From: Setomelanomma holmii | Lineage: Eukaryota > Ascomycota > Dothideomycetes > Pleosporales > Phaeosphaeriaceae | DNA: 64,000 nt | Assembly (NCBI GenBank): GCA_010015745.1 | Contig: ML978163.1 | Span: 62,001-126,000, forward strand | Direction: 5' to 3' | Part shown: piece after piece, positions 35,229 through 46,535 of the stretch | Layout of the letters: every line of letters starts with the position of its first letter | How positions within the stretch are numbered: position 1 is the stretch's first letter | Notes under the pieces: model-generated | The model's input: the letters and a program-made list of their open reading frames with translations, nothing else | Database searches by the model: none | What the model was told of the DNA's origin: nothing | Position numbers and translations under genes: made by a program

Positions 35229-36012
35229 TGTGCGAGATTGGACACGATAGTCGAACTGCAAGATGCGATTGTTGCTGGCAGCGAGCCAAGATTTCGCGAC
35301 GAAAAAGTTCGCGTGCGGGCTTCCTCGGCTTGTGATTGGCCGATCGCTCGGAGGATTCGTTCGCTGGCCTTGTGGGCCGTGGCCCCATCATACCACCAAT
35401 ACCTCACCCCGGTCAGATACAAACGCTTTCGTCTAGTGCGAGTAGCATCACCAAATTTCCCTGAAGTTGTCCAGGTCTCTCCACGAAATTGAAAGCGCCT
35501 TCCTGCTCAGCTGCATCTCAATTGAGGCTAGCGCCGGCAGTGGACCGAACGCCAGGCATCAACCCTCTCCGAGACATCTGCATCCATCAAATGCTCATTC
35601 CCCAATCACGGTTTGCATGGTGCGCCACCGAAGTAGCTTTCCGTGTTGTAGCCTTCAATTAGATGCTATCTCGACATGTAGCCTTGCAGGTTCTGCCTGA
35701 CCACCCTAAATCCTGAATCAGCTGCACTGTGAATGGTTGAGCCTTATGCAAGACCACACCACGCTATGATCCTTATTCGCGAAAGTAGGGCAGTCGGTGA
35801 GTCACTTCCCTACAGCGAAGATAAGTACAAGGCTCCCGCTCGTTCGTTGCGCCCTGTTTGGTCATTACCCTTGCCCGTCACGCGGTGCAGCCTGATCTCT
35901 ATACCACGCTACATCTCTGCACCGACGATTCGTTTGTATATCTTCAACATCCAACACCGGTCTCTCATTTCTTTTCAGATCACGTTCTCTACATTTCGTG
36001 TCAACTATCATC
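35229..36012. other. divergent promoter region between DRS1 and the RBR gene
   Basis: About 780 bp with no supported gene. A C/T-rich leader precedes the ATG at 36013. Confidence 0.45.
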
Positions 36013-37151
36013 ATGGCTCGTACCAAACAAACTGCCCGGCTCTCCGCATTTGGTAGACGCACAACGCGGTCAGCCGCTCCCATGCCCTTACCAGGACCGG
36101 TGCCTACCAACACACGTGTGCTTCGCTCACAAACCGCCGCTGCAGCCGCATCACCATCAAAGATCACAAAACCCATGGCCAAACCCCGCCGGCGTCGCGC
36201 AGACCCGTGGCAGCCAAAGCGGAAGCCAAATGCCAATCCGACGCCGCGGCGTCGTGCGCCACCGCCAACGCACTACACGTGCCGAATCTGCATTGAGGAG
36301 CAAACGACCAACCAGTTCCCACGGTGGGCGACCCCGAAGCGAGGCCGACGATATGGACCATTCGATGTGCCTCATACCTGTGCCGCGCATCTCGCACGCA
36401 GCCCAAGCAAAAAACACGTCGACCCTGTCTGCAACACCTGCATTGGCAAATCTCTATCTGCTAGACTTGATCAGCTCGGCGCGCGCCAAGTTGGTGTTGG
36501 GTGCTCAATCGAAGCCAATTGTCAAACCCCGTGGAGCTGGGAGTACATTATGAAGTACATCCCAACTGGTGAACCACTCGAGAAGTTCAACATGGAAATG
36601 TTTGACGTTTGGAAACAAGATTCTCCGCAGCTAATTACCTGCATCTCGCCTGGTTGCGACACCATTGGTCTTCCCGATGTAACGGCAGCCGGATACCCTC
36701 AAATCTCGTGCAACTCATGTTCCGTCCGGCAATGCGCGCAGTGCTTGATTCCTTGGCACAATGAACTCACGTGCGCGGAGTACAAGTCCAGGCAGATCGA
36801 CGAGCAGATGTCTGACCCCGAGAAAGACACACTCAAGCTGATGCAGACCAAGGATGGGAAGCGCTGTCCGAACTGTCTGCTTGTTATCGAGAAGGATGGT
36901 GGTTGCGACAGCATGTACTGTCTTGGCTGCCGAAAATACTTCAACTGGCAGGCCGCAGGTACGTAAATGCTTGAATTATTACTAGTTGAAACACTAAGCT
37001 AAAAGCTTCTACAGCACCCGCAGTTCTCGGTGCAAAGAAACCCGAACCCTGGATCCAGAACAACTTATGGTTCAACCCAGGCTCGGCTGTTTGTGAGATG
37101 GATGCTATGCAGAACGCGACTGCGACGCCGGTCGTTCCTGCTGCTACGTAG
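36013..37151 (+). CDS. RBR (RING-IBR-RING) E3 ligase-like protein with histone H3 N-terminal match
   Basis: A 360-residue protein from exons 36013-36958 and 37015-37151 (56-bp GT-AG intron). The first nine residues, MARTKQTAR, equal the start of histone H3; after that the match ends (LSAFGRR instead of KSTGGKA), so the K9 position is lost while R2, K4 and R8 positions are kept. A basic, Ala/Pro-rich linker runs to residue about 95. RING1 begins at CRICIEEQ and ends near CNTCIGKS. The IBR has CISPGC, CNSCSVRQCAQC and HNELTC. RING2/Rcat reads RCPNCLLVIEKDGGCDSMYC with LGCRKYFNW. The intact Cys/His set suggests ubiquitin ligase activity. The ATG at 36013 is the only ATG before this frame. The role of the H3-like tail is unknown; it could be bound by H3-tail readers or modified like H3. 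Confidence 0.87.
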
Positions 37152-38100
37152 GAGAGCACAAGTATACGCAACAATATCATCAAACTTGCCAGATAAAGTC
37201 GAGACAGACTACAACAACGAAGGGTGGCTCGAGAAGCTACTGTAACTACATTCAGACACGACTTTTTGCGGTTCCAAAGACCTCGTCGTGACCAACGAAG
37301 GATAGACGGAGGGTCGCGGTGTCTCACTGGCTGTATGTGTCTGAAGTGTCGGTTGATCCAATTGCCACAATAGTGTATGGTCCGTAGCAAACAAATCATG
37401 GCAACCCATATCATGCACATCTTCAATATGCTTTCCTCCCGTGTGAAAATCTCTACAATCTGCGATCACTCTCAGGCCAAACTCGACGCCTTCAAACAAG
37501 TTTCTTCCCACTCCTAGCCCACATCTCCACATCCATAACATCAAGAACAATCTCCCTCGTCCTCTCAATCTCACCAGGCTGCTCACCCCTCGCAAGCCAC
37601 TACCACGTGTCCGCACGCACAAGCCCTTACCCACATAACACAGTCTCACCTCAAACATCTCTCTATAACACCCCTGCGCCACCGCCAACACAACCACCTC
37701 GGCACCCAAACAACCCACCCAACACCTTCCCCCTCCACCCTCGCCAGCGCCGCCCTAACATCATTTATACTCACCACCTGCCCACAAGGTCAAACACCTT
37801 GCCACCAAATGTTTTTGGTTCGCATTTGATGTGAACGTCACATCTGCTGATGGAGATGACTTATAGTCGTGTATATGGTATTCAGATTCGTGGCCTGGTG
37901 CCTACGATGCCAAGGTTCCGGCATCGCGATGAGGCTTGAGAGCTTTGTCGTCTAACACCGAAGGGCGAGCCCAGTCTCTCGGGCTTGCTGTGCGGCGTGG
38001 CTCTGGTTCATTGCTACTTTGGCAGAGCTTCAGATAATTCCAGTACCGCGCCCTATCAGGGTGGCGTTTTGTGGCATGCTTTCAAGTTCATCGTGAAGCT
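37152..38100. other. intergenic with a possible decayed minus-strand gene
   Basis: No intact gene. On the minus strand at about 37830-37420 protein-like fragments in shifting frames appear (FGGKVFDLVG, VSINDVRAALARVEGEG, EIVLDVMDVEMWA, FGLRVIADCRDFHTGG). They look like the C-terminal part of an NmrA-like/SDR protein, but the assignment is weak. Confidence 0.35.
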
Positions 38101-40533
38101 TTACACTATGCTGTATCTCTGTGCATGCTCTTCTATTTCGCTTGCAACCTCTCCATGCATGACTCCCTCCACGTAGGCCTCTCCGACTAGCTGCCAACCA
38201 TCTTTCTGTCCGATTTTGGCTTCAATTTCTTGCAACTCTGTTTCAAGTTCTTTCTTCTTTGCCCTCGAAGACTTGCTAGGCGGCATTTTCGAAAGCCTTT
38301 GACGAATGCGGTCTGCCTGCCTCTGTAAAACCTGATCGATATGGGCAAAGATGTATGGTGTAGATCCGCCTGGGATCAGGAATACTCCATCGCCAGCCTG
38401 CAGCCAGTTTGGTCCAATGCCCATGTATCCTTCTTTCGTGACGAATAAGCCCTGCTTGCTGATCCATGGCAAATGCTTGGACAAGTGATGGCGATCGGAC
38501 TCGTTTACTTCCAGCATGCGATTCGTTTGACTTGCTGGGACAAGACGCGAATTTGTTGCCTCTCTCGCCACGTTATGATCATCCATGAATGTTGCTCCTG
38601 GCCATGGTGCATTCGAGTGTTTCACTTTTAGTCTCGTGAAGGCTCCGTAGATTTGATCGAAATCGGTCGCTTCGACTGAATTGCTAAGCGCATTGAAGTA
38701 AATATCCCATTCTGGCCACGTTGATTCGTACCCTGTATTACTCCAATAGAGTATTAACAGTGGAGGATATGACAGCATAAGGCAAGATATTCTCAATCGC
38801 TGCGCTGTTCTGCTGTAGGTGTCATCGTATGGTATCGAGATAACATGATACCTGGTACGGTTTCCAATCCTGTGCGTTTGGTGGGGTAGTAGATTTGAGG
38901 AACAGCATTGGCGATAAAGTCGAGGAATCTGACTGCATCGACCTGATTGCCGAGAGTTCCGTCTCAAGGGTTGCGAACGGTATCTGATGCTCTATAACAT
39001 CAAGTTTAAGGGCAGTCACAAGGAGTGTGGTACCATCTGCAGATATCTTGGGGTTCGGCTCACACAAGCCAGACCCTGGTCTTGGTAACATGGTAAGCAG
39101 TGGGACCGCAGCCCCTGTAATCGTATGCGCGTAGAAGGATTCCGAAGGATTATAGCTCCATGGTATCGGATCAGATACCCATGATGGATGAGTAAACGTT
39201 GGCCGGGAAATTCACTCGCTGGTGGCGGAGAGAGTTGCAAGTTCTGATCGATGGTCAAGTCTTCAGGTAGCACAAGTGCTAACCCAACGATGATAATATC
39301 TTTAGCATCGGTCGCCCTTCGACCTTTGATAAGATTCAGCCACTGCAGAAAACTGATTCTTTACTCGTTGTCAGAAGAATGGCCTTGTTCCAGCATGCTT
39401 GGCAAATTCTTAACGTGTGAATCCTAGATATAGTTGTACGAGATGTATTGAGCCATTGTCGGATCGCTGCAGAGAAACTTTTCCATCCAATACACTGGGG
39501 AAACGATTACTTCTGTACCCAAATGACAGTCACCCAAGACGAACTCTCTCTGACTGGCCAACATGCTCTCTTAAAGAATCCATAGTCGGCGGAACCAGCG
39601 GCGGGTCAGTAAGTACAATGCTGCTGCTATGTACCCGGCCTCAATCAATCGATTGGAGCCTAGGTCTTCGAGCACAAGGTCGATCGGATGTTCTTCCGAG
39701 GACGAACGCTTGGGCTGCATCGTAAAGGCTTCAGCCATTTGACGCATATAGCGCGACAACCAGGTCGGTACCTCACCCAACCAAACCAGCACTGCAGTTG
39801 CGGACTGATATATCCTTCCCATCATTTGAAAATGTGCGCTTCGCTCAAGCACATCCATCTGATTAATACACAAGGCATCTATCCAGTAGTCTTTCGGCTC
39901 AAGGTGTCAGTAGGACCATGTGGGGAGAATCATGATGTAGTATTCGGGCTATTGAGTGAGAGGTCTATATACACGAGAGAGAGAGGAAAGGGCGCTAAGC
40001 CTAACCTGGTACTAGTGCTAGAAGATGGGAAGGAACCTGGGGCAGTACACTCACTGCAGAGCGGAGGCCATGGCTGACACAAGGCTTTTGAGGTGCAGTA
40101 AAATTTTGTACAGATTCGGTTGCACGAGTATTGACCTTCCATTGCAAAAGATCGAATGCGCCTTTGATTCGGTAGCGTTTGACGTGTTTAAAAGTTGCTC
40201 GTAAAGACGCTCCAGCTTGCTATCTTGCCCTTCTTGGTTTGCGTCTTGTATCTCATGCGAGAAAGGATTCAACGAGGCGAATCGAGTCCGCCGTACATGG
40301 CAGTTAACAATGCGACAAATTCCTTCGGCGATTGATCGCAGCTTCTTGTCTTCCTTCCAAGAATACGATATGGCTGTAAAGATGGGATCGTCATCTATGT
40401 CGAGCGTCTGAAATGAGCAACGGATCGGAGCCGATGGCGGACCCTCTTCTAAACGAATGAGGCGAATATATGAAGGTCCGTGAAGAGGTTCGTGGACAAA
40501 GTCTCCACCACGGAGCCGCTGCGTTCGTGTCAT
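38101..40533 (-). pseudogene. HET-domain (heterokaryon incompatibility) gene, disabled
   Basis: Remnant of a HET protein, a class that triggers cell death when incompatible hyphae fuse. The N-terminal HET blocks are YIRLIRLEEG, FTAISYSWKED and CNGRSILVQPNL (exon about 40533-40051). Then come WIDALCINQMD and MMGRIYQSATAVLVWLG (39890-39571). The typical late block GDGVFLIPGGSTPYIF with LVGEAYVEGVMHGE (38101-38967) closes it. In-frame stops occur at 39573-39571 (WIL*E, where the family has Gln), 39426-39424 and 39363-39361, and the middle (39270-38970) changes frame. The junction between the first two blocks has no in-phase GT-AG solution that I could find. The start at 40533 is provisional. Confidence 0.82.
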
Positions 40534-41934
40534 TAACAATACAATGGGTAGATCGGGACGTGTCAAAAAGAGAATGGGGACGTACTGCGAACATTTCCTT
40601 CGATTTTCGAGCAAACTTGTTCTGTTTCGACAGCCTTGCCGCAGCTGCATGCCGCCGGCGAGGTGTCTGTGCCGATCTACTTCCTGGCTCTGGCATATCG
40701 AACAGGAAAGTCGCGGGCTAGTTCCGCTCTTTCTAGACGAGATTCAAAGATCCTGGAGATGATAGCATCTAGGAGCTGCCCGAAGCCTAGCGGCTAACGA
40801 AGTTGTAAAGGTGCGGCTGAAACTTCAATTGCGCCCCTTGTCTTGGCATTTCGTATCGCCGGAATTGCACATGCCGTCAAGGCTCTCTATGCACTTCCTT
40901 GAGAAATCTTGGGCTCGATATCTACCCTACCATACGATCTTGTTACGGGACCGACTGACGTTGTGATGGCAATTCATCGTTCGAGGAGTAAAATGCAGAT
41001 TCACGACTGACAAAGGATAACTTAGACAGCTGGACAGTTGGAAATGATCACAGACGAGATAATCAATATCTTGTAGAGGGCCCTTGACCATGAATGCTGT
41101 GTCACATATATTCAGGCATAATAATGTCAGCGAGCATCGGACTGGCCGTCATGATGATGTAGGCTATCAAGCGCAGGTGCTCCTGTTGACGGGAGTTGCT
41201 AGACATCTTGTGTACAGTAACAGCTGTGCGTATGTATGAGATGATGTACAAGAGGCTCTTGTTGGAGAAGTGGTGCCAATGGGATGTCCGTAGGAGTCGC
41301 CGATGGCGTTTGAGACGAAATTTTGATGATCCAGTTTGTGACGTCATTCCAAGCATTGCACGCCATTACTGACCATACGAGCCGAGCATTTCGTCCATTC
41401 TCTCCAATTTCTAGCCAAACTCCACCTTCTTTCTACCGCTGGGCCAGGAGTGTATTTTGACATTCGGCGATAGCAAGCCTGCCCAGGTGAAGCTGAGCCC
41501 CGAGAAGGCCCGACTATACAAATCAGATCGGAACCCTTGGCGATCCGACGAAACTAATACCGCACTCCTCCAACACCACACCGGCCGGACGGTATAATAC
41601 CTGGCAAATGCCGTGAATTAGTCTAAGGTAGGGCTCATAGTATCTACTGGCGGTTATAAAAGATCTCGCGACCTTGACTGATATCAAACTTTGCTTGCGA
41701 GAAATTGAGGCTGCGTCAGGCATCATGGGACTGAGTGGGGGCTATGATATCGTGGAAGCTGGTCGCTCGGTGAGTTAGGTGATGGAAGGTGGGTGTTGAT
41801 GTTCAGCTACTGGGCGCAGTTTTCTTTCATAAATGGAAAGGACGGTGTTCATTCTTGCTTCAACTCAGCAAGTCAAACACTGGACTTCCTGAGTTCTCGA
41901 TCTTTCACACACCGTTGAATTGCTACTCGTCAAT
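40534..41934. other. intergenic, about 1.4 kb, nothing recognised
   Basis: An 84-codon minus-strand frame at 41102-41356 exists, but without recognisable pattern it is not called. Confidence 0.4.
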
Positions 41935-43487
41935 ATGCTTAGCAAACTCACTTTTCGTCATCATTTCCTCCCATTTCTTCTCTTCTCATGTCTCACCAAT
42001 GCTCACCCCCTACCTCTGCCTGAGCAAGTCGACATCGCCATCATCGGCGCAGGCCTCTCAAGGCTCCCCACCGCACACCACCTTCTCTCGTCATCTAACA
42101 AATCCGTCCTCATCCTCGAAGCCCACAACCGCGTCGGCGGAAAAGTCTACAACGCACCGCTCAAAAACGGGGGCGTCTCAGAAGTCGGCGCCGAATTCGT
42201 CGGTCCTACACAAGACGCCGTGCTCGCTCTGATCAATGAGCTTGGACTCGAGACATTCCACAAGTACAATGAGGGCAAGAACGTTCTCTGGCGTAATGGT
42301 TCGAGACTCGCATACACCGCGAACCCAACGCTCGGTGTTGCACCGCCTCTAGATATGGATGCATTGGTGCAAATCAACACCACACAATCGCAACTCAACG
42401 CCTGGGCTGCGGAACTGAACGTCAGCGCACCATGGTCTCATCCCAAGCCAGCGTCTGGGATAACAAAACGCTCGTTATACATCTCGCTGAAGCCACTCCA
42501 CTCGCAGACGCAAACTTCTTCCTAAGCACTGCATCAAAAGCCATATTCGCCGCTGAACCGCGCGAAATTTCACTGCTGTATGTCCTCGCCTACATCGCGA
42601 GCGCCGGCAACGCTACTATGACCGGAGGTTTAAATCGCCTCATTGCGGTGACCAACGGGGCTCAGGAGGAGCGAGTAGTCGGCGGTACAGGTCTAATCCC
42701 ACAACGTCTCGCTAACAAAGTCGGGTATGAACACATCGCGCTCAACGCCGCAGTCAACAGCATCACCAAAACCTCCACCGGATACAGAATCACTTCTCGC
42801 CGCGGCACTATCTGCGCGAAATCCGTGGTCTTTGCCATGGCGCCTCCTCTCCTCAAACAGATCCACTTCGACCCAGCACTTCCGACCGCTCGTCAGGCCT
42901 TGAACACGAATACGAAAATGCCCACCATCGGCAAGGGAGTCGCAATCTATTCCACGCCCTTCTGGCGCTCGCAGTCAGGCGGCGAATTGAACGCAGAAGG
43001 TGCGCAACCTACTTCCACATGTAGATCTTCAAACAAATAGAGCGACAAAACACTGACTTCGTCTACGGTCATCTCCGACACAGGCGCTGTACGCGTCACT
43101 TTCGACTCCGCCCCCTCCAACTCCACCTCCGAGTCCTTCGGCGCTATCCTCGGTTTCATCCTCGGCGATGAAATGCGCGCCTTGGACAAACTCCCCGCAT
43201 CCGCCACACAAGACCTCATCTTGAAAGACTACAACAGATACTACGGCGCCAGCGCAAAGAACATTACGGAATTTGTGCTGTGTCGCTGGGATCTAGAAGA
43301 ATGGTCGCGCGGCGGTCCGGCCGCGATCGCGCCGCCGGGCGTACTGAGTCGGTATGGTGCTGCGTTGAGGGAGAGTGTGGATGGGCTGCATTTTGCGGGG
43401 ACGGAGACGAGTGAGTATTGGACTGGTTATATGGATGGGGCTATAAGGAGTGGGGAGCGTGTTGCCAAGGGGATTCTTGGAGGATGA
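41935..43487 (+). pseudogene. flavin amine oxidase (MAO-like), disabled
   Basis: A secreted or signal-bearing FAD amine oxidase remnant. The start MLSKLTFRHHFLPFLLF looks like a signal peptide. The FAD motif reads AIIGAGLSRLP, with Arg where the GxGxxG pattern needs Gly. LILEAHNRVGGKV and SEVGAEFVGPTQDAVL follow. At about 42447 one base appears missing between WSHPK and ASVWDNK, shifting the frame. A 69-bp intron (43000-43068) starts with GTGCGC but ends in TCTACGG instead of TCTACAG. With AG at 43067-43068 the exons would join as NAE-VISDTGAVRVTF. The final part keeps LHFAGTETSEYWTGYMDGAI, the C-terminal FAD motif. Three independent changes support true decay, although the single-base loss could be a sequencing error. 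Confidence 0.83.
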
Positions 43488-44270
43488 AGTCAGTTGCCTT
43501 TGTTGATTGCGCACACTCATTTGATTGTTTATTGCGTGTGAGCATTTCTTGGATTTCTCGGAGCCCCAAAGCTCCAAATTGGTTGTAAATTGGTTTTACG
43601 TTGTCTGAATCGCGAGCGTAATTACAAAGGTCCCAGTCCAGTTCGAAGAGCACCCTACCCGAATGCTTGACGTAAAATTGAAATCCCTCCTTGTCCATGT
43701 CAACTTAGTGCCACAATCCCTTCGTACGCCGCGCGATGCTTCTTTTCCTTCTGGTAACGCCGTTTTGTAACGCCAAATGACTGAACTGGGTGATGCGAGA
43801 AGAGACGCTACGATGCCAACCTTGGAAACGATCAAACCTTTTGTAGCTTTCCTGTCCGTGTTCTACGGCTTTTCCTATTTTTTTGCTGGTTTTGTTATTA
43901 GAGCTCCGACTCGACAAAGATACGAACCTGGTATGCCGTCGATTTTCGGAGGGCTTTGCGTGAGTATTGTGACCGTCGCCTCGACTCGACGTCAGGTTGG
44001 TAGAGTGCTGACGAGGCGTATCTTTGGTGGTGTGTAATGTAATCGTGACTGATGGAGTCATGTCAAAAATCCCTTAGGCCTACGCAAATGGTAGAAGGGA
44101 AGTGAAGCGAACATGTGCAAGCTTAGCTGATAACGAGCCTATGCCGCCATCGGGGTGACCACCCCATTGGTAGCAAGCTCGGACTGTTGTCGCTTTGCTG
44201 CGTGATGCTCGCTGGCCTGTATTAGCACAAACGTCAGTCAGAGAGCTTGAGCATACTCCGAATGGGCAAG
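43488..44270. other. intergenic; weak small membrane-protein candidate
   Basis: A plus-strand frame at 43813-44037 (MPTLETIKPFVAFLSVFYG...) would encode about 74 residues with one hydrophobic segment. Support is too weak to call it a gene. Confidence 0.3.
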
Positions 44271-46175
44271 TTAATGCCTCGGAGATTTGGTGTGTCGTTG
44301 ATCACCCACGTCAAGTCCAGTCTCATTGAAGCCGCGCTTAACACTGCTCTTGCTGTCCTTGCTCTTCTTAGCATCTTTTCCATTCTCCTTGCTCTTCAAC
44401 TTCTTCGACTTCGATGGGCGCACTTCTCCTGGCACGAAGACATCGTCAGGAAGTTGGGTACTGGACCATGTTAGCTTATGGGAAAAAAAGTTTCGGGGAG
44501 CTGGCAGCCATACTTGCGAGTGTGCACTACACGGACAGACATTGTATCTCCATCATACAGCTCGTGTTCCTCGACCTTCGATTTGAACTGCTGAGCGGGG
44601 TAGGAGATATCTAGTTTGGTAGCGTCTGTTGCAAAGTTAGATAGAATCCATGGCTAAATCTTTGATCAATCTTACCATCGTACTTGATGCCGACGTAGTA
44701 TGTCGTGGTCCAGATAATGTGGTCCTCAGTAGTACCAGCGTCGGGCACGTCTAACTTAGATATCATGTAGTCCAGGCTACCTTTTGTGACCTCAAACACT
44801 TGGTCTTCGTTCTTGCAACGATGAACACGCTCAAATCCGTCAATGTAAGGTCGGGCAATGCTTATACCAGTGTTTCCGTCATCAATTCCAGATATAAGCC
44901 ATCGCAGTTTGGACTGCACAAGACCGTGGAAAGTGGCATCAGCCGCCTTCGTACGACTGGCGGCGACAACGCTCAGGTAGTATTTGTGGTCCTGTGTAAA
45001 GAACGTTGTGCGATCAAATAAACGCTCCCACGACTTCTGACCCGCGTACACATCGCGCACAATCTGATCCGCTCGTACGAATTCGTTCATCATGACTTCC
45101 TTTGTGGACGGTGAGATGGTGTGGGTTGCGCACATGGCGGGAAACGCGGGGGTGATTACGGGCATCAGATGGCTGGCGTCTCCACGATATAACTGGACAC
45201 GTTAGCTCAAGCGCAGAGACGCCGACTGACAGGACGTACTGCAGGATTCCACACCCGCAGACCTGGAATGCTCTCCGTCTCGTGGTGCACTAGCATGACC
45301 GGCCGCGGCCAACTCCACTTGTGCATCAAATTGAAGAATTTGGCGAGAATGGTGGCGCCACATGCCATGGGGTAAAGCTGGCAGATACGTGCAACCATAA
45401 TAGCCCACGCAATACCACCTGGGAAGCCATAAGTTGCGCCGTAAACACCGCGACCTGTCAGAGTTAGCTGGGTACGTCACTTGACAAAGAACATATACTC
45501 ACGATTTGCCCAGAGCTTGACAGCCCGCAGCGCGTATCGGAAATGACGGTGCTGCGGTATGTTGTCGAGAAGCGCCTTGACCACTCGAGTACCGTTGGAG
45601 GTGCGTACGGCTGTCTCGTCCATATGCTTCAATACGGATTTGTCGATGGTATCCATGTCCTTGGATATTGACGACATGGTAGGAAGAGACGTAAAGAGAA
45701 TGTCCAGGCTGACGCCTTGATATTCCATCTTGATGATGGGCACGAAAGCATCCTTGACAGGAACGAGCTCAGTAATGTCGTCGGTATTTGAGAGCTCGCG
45801 AAAGACGATTGGGAATTGGGCAAAGAAATCTTCAATGAAGACATGCTTGGGCGCAACAACGAGCGTATCAATGTCGGAAGTTGGGCCGTGGACGCCGAGA
45901 GCATAGCTGCCGAAGAAGAAGAGCTTGCCGCCTGCAGCATCGACGACTGATTGCTTGAGGCCCTTTTGCTTGCTCGCGCGGCGAATAAACTCCTCGACAA
46001 CCTTCTGCACGTGCTCCAGGACTTTCACCCTCTGCTTGTTGCCATCTGGTGTCTCGAAGACGTTCAAGCCTGTAAGCGTCTCGATGAGATCATCGTTCTG
46101 CTTGTTGTCTGCTGCCGTGGGAGGCGCCTCGGAGATGGGTTTGGTGGTACCCCACTGCTTCGATATCCCCTCCAT
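44271..46175 (-). CDS. PAP1: poly(A) polymerase
   Basis: A 568-residue nuclear enzyme adding poly(A) tails to mRNA. Exons are 46175-45503, 45454-45240, 45192-44676, 44625-44514 and 44460-44271, with introns of 47-53 bp, all GT-AG. The start MEGISKQWGTTKPISEAPP is typical of fungal Pap1. The nucleotidyltransferase motif FFGSYALGVHGPTSDIDTL carries two catalytic aspartates, and the third is in VSLDILF. The central domain has RAVKLWANRRGVYG, GFPGGIAWA and NPA-LYRGDASHLMPVITP; the RNA-binding domain has GQKSWERLF. The C-terminus has TQLPDDVFVPGE and then a short lysine-rich tail. The gene is intact. Its start lies 360 bp from that of the 2H-phosphoesterase-like gene on the other strand. Confidence 0.95.
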
Positions 46176-46535
46176 GATGGCTGAGTGCGAGAGATGGGGT
46201 TGAGAGGTTGCGCGGATCCGGAAGTGCTGTCGGAGCTGGTGAGAGGCAGGCGCGCGCGTTTGAATCTCGAAAGAGGCGGAAGTGGAAATGGATGAGGCGC
46301 TCTCGGGAAGAGGAGTATGTGTATCAGTGCTCCCACATGGCGACGCGACCACCAGGACAAAGTCTGGGAGAGTGAAAGAAGAAAAGCATTCATTGTTGCG
46401 CAGTCCTTGGGAAATCGCGGACGCCAAGACGCATGCGCCACTGTGGCTTCCGAAAGACCAGGGTCAGCCCTACCAACGCTTCCGAGGCTCCAGTATCAGG
46501 TACCATCACGCGTCACGACGCTCAAACAATACAAT

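Noticed and set aside
37209..37718. 169-codon minus-strand frame
   Set aside because: A Gly/Arg/Leu-rich mix of frames; the protein-like pieces change frame, so it is not an intact gene.
41102..41356. 84-codon minus-strand frame ending PMLADIIMPEYM
   Set aside because: Short, no family character and no supporting neighbours.
43813..44037. 74-codon frame with one hydrophobic stretch
   Set aside because: Too short and unsupported to call, though a small membrane protein is conceivable.
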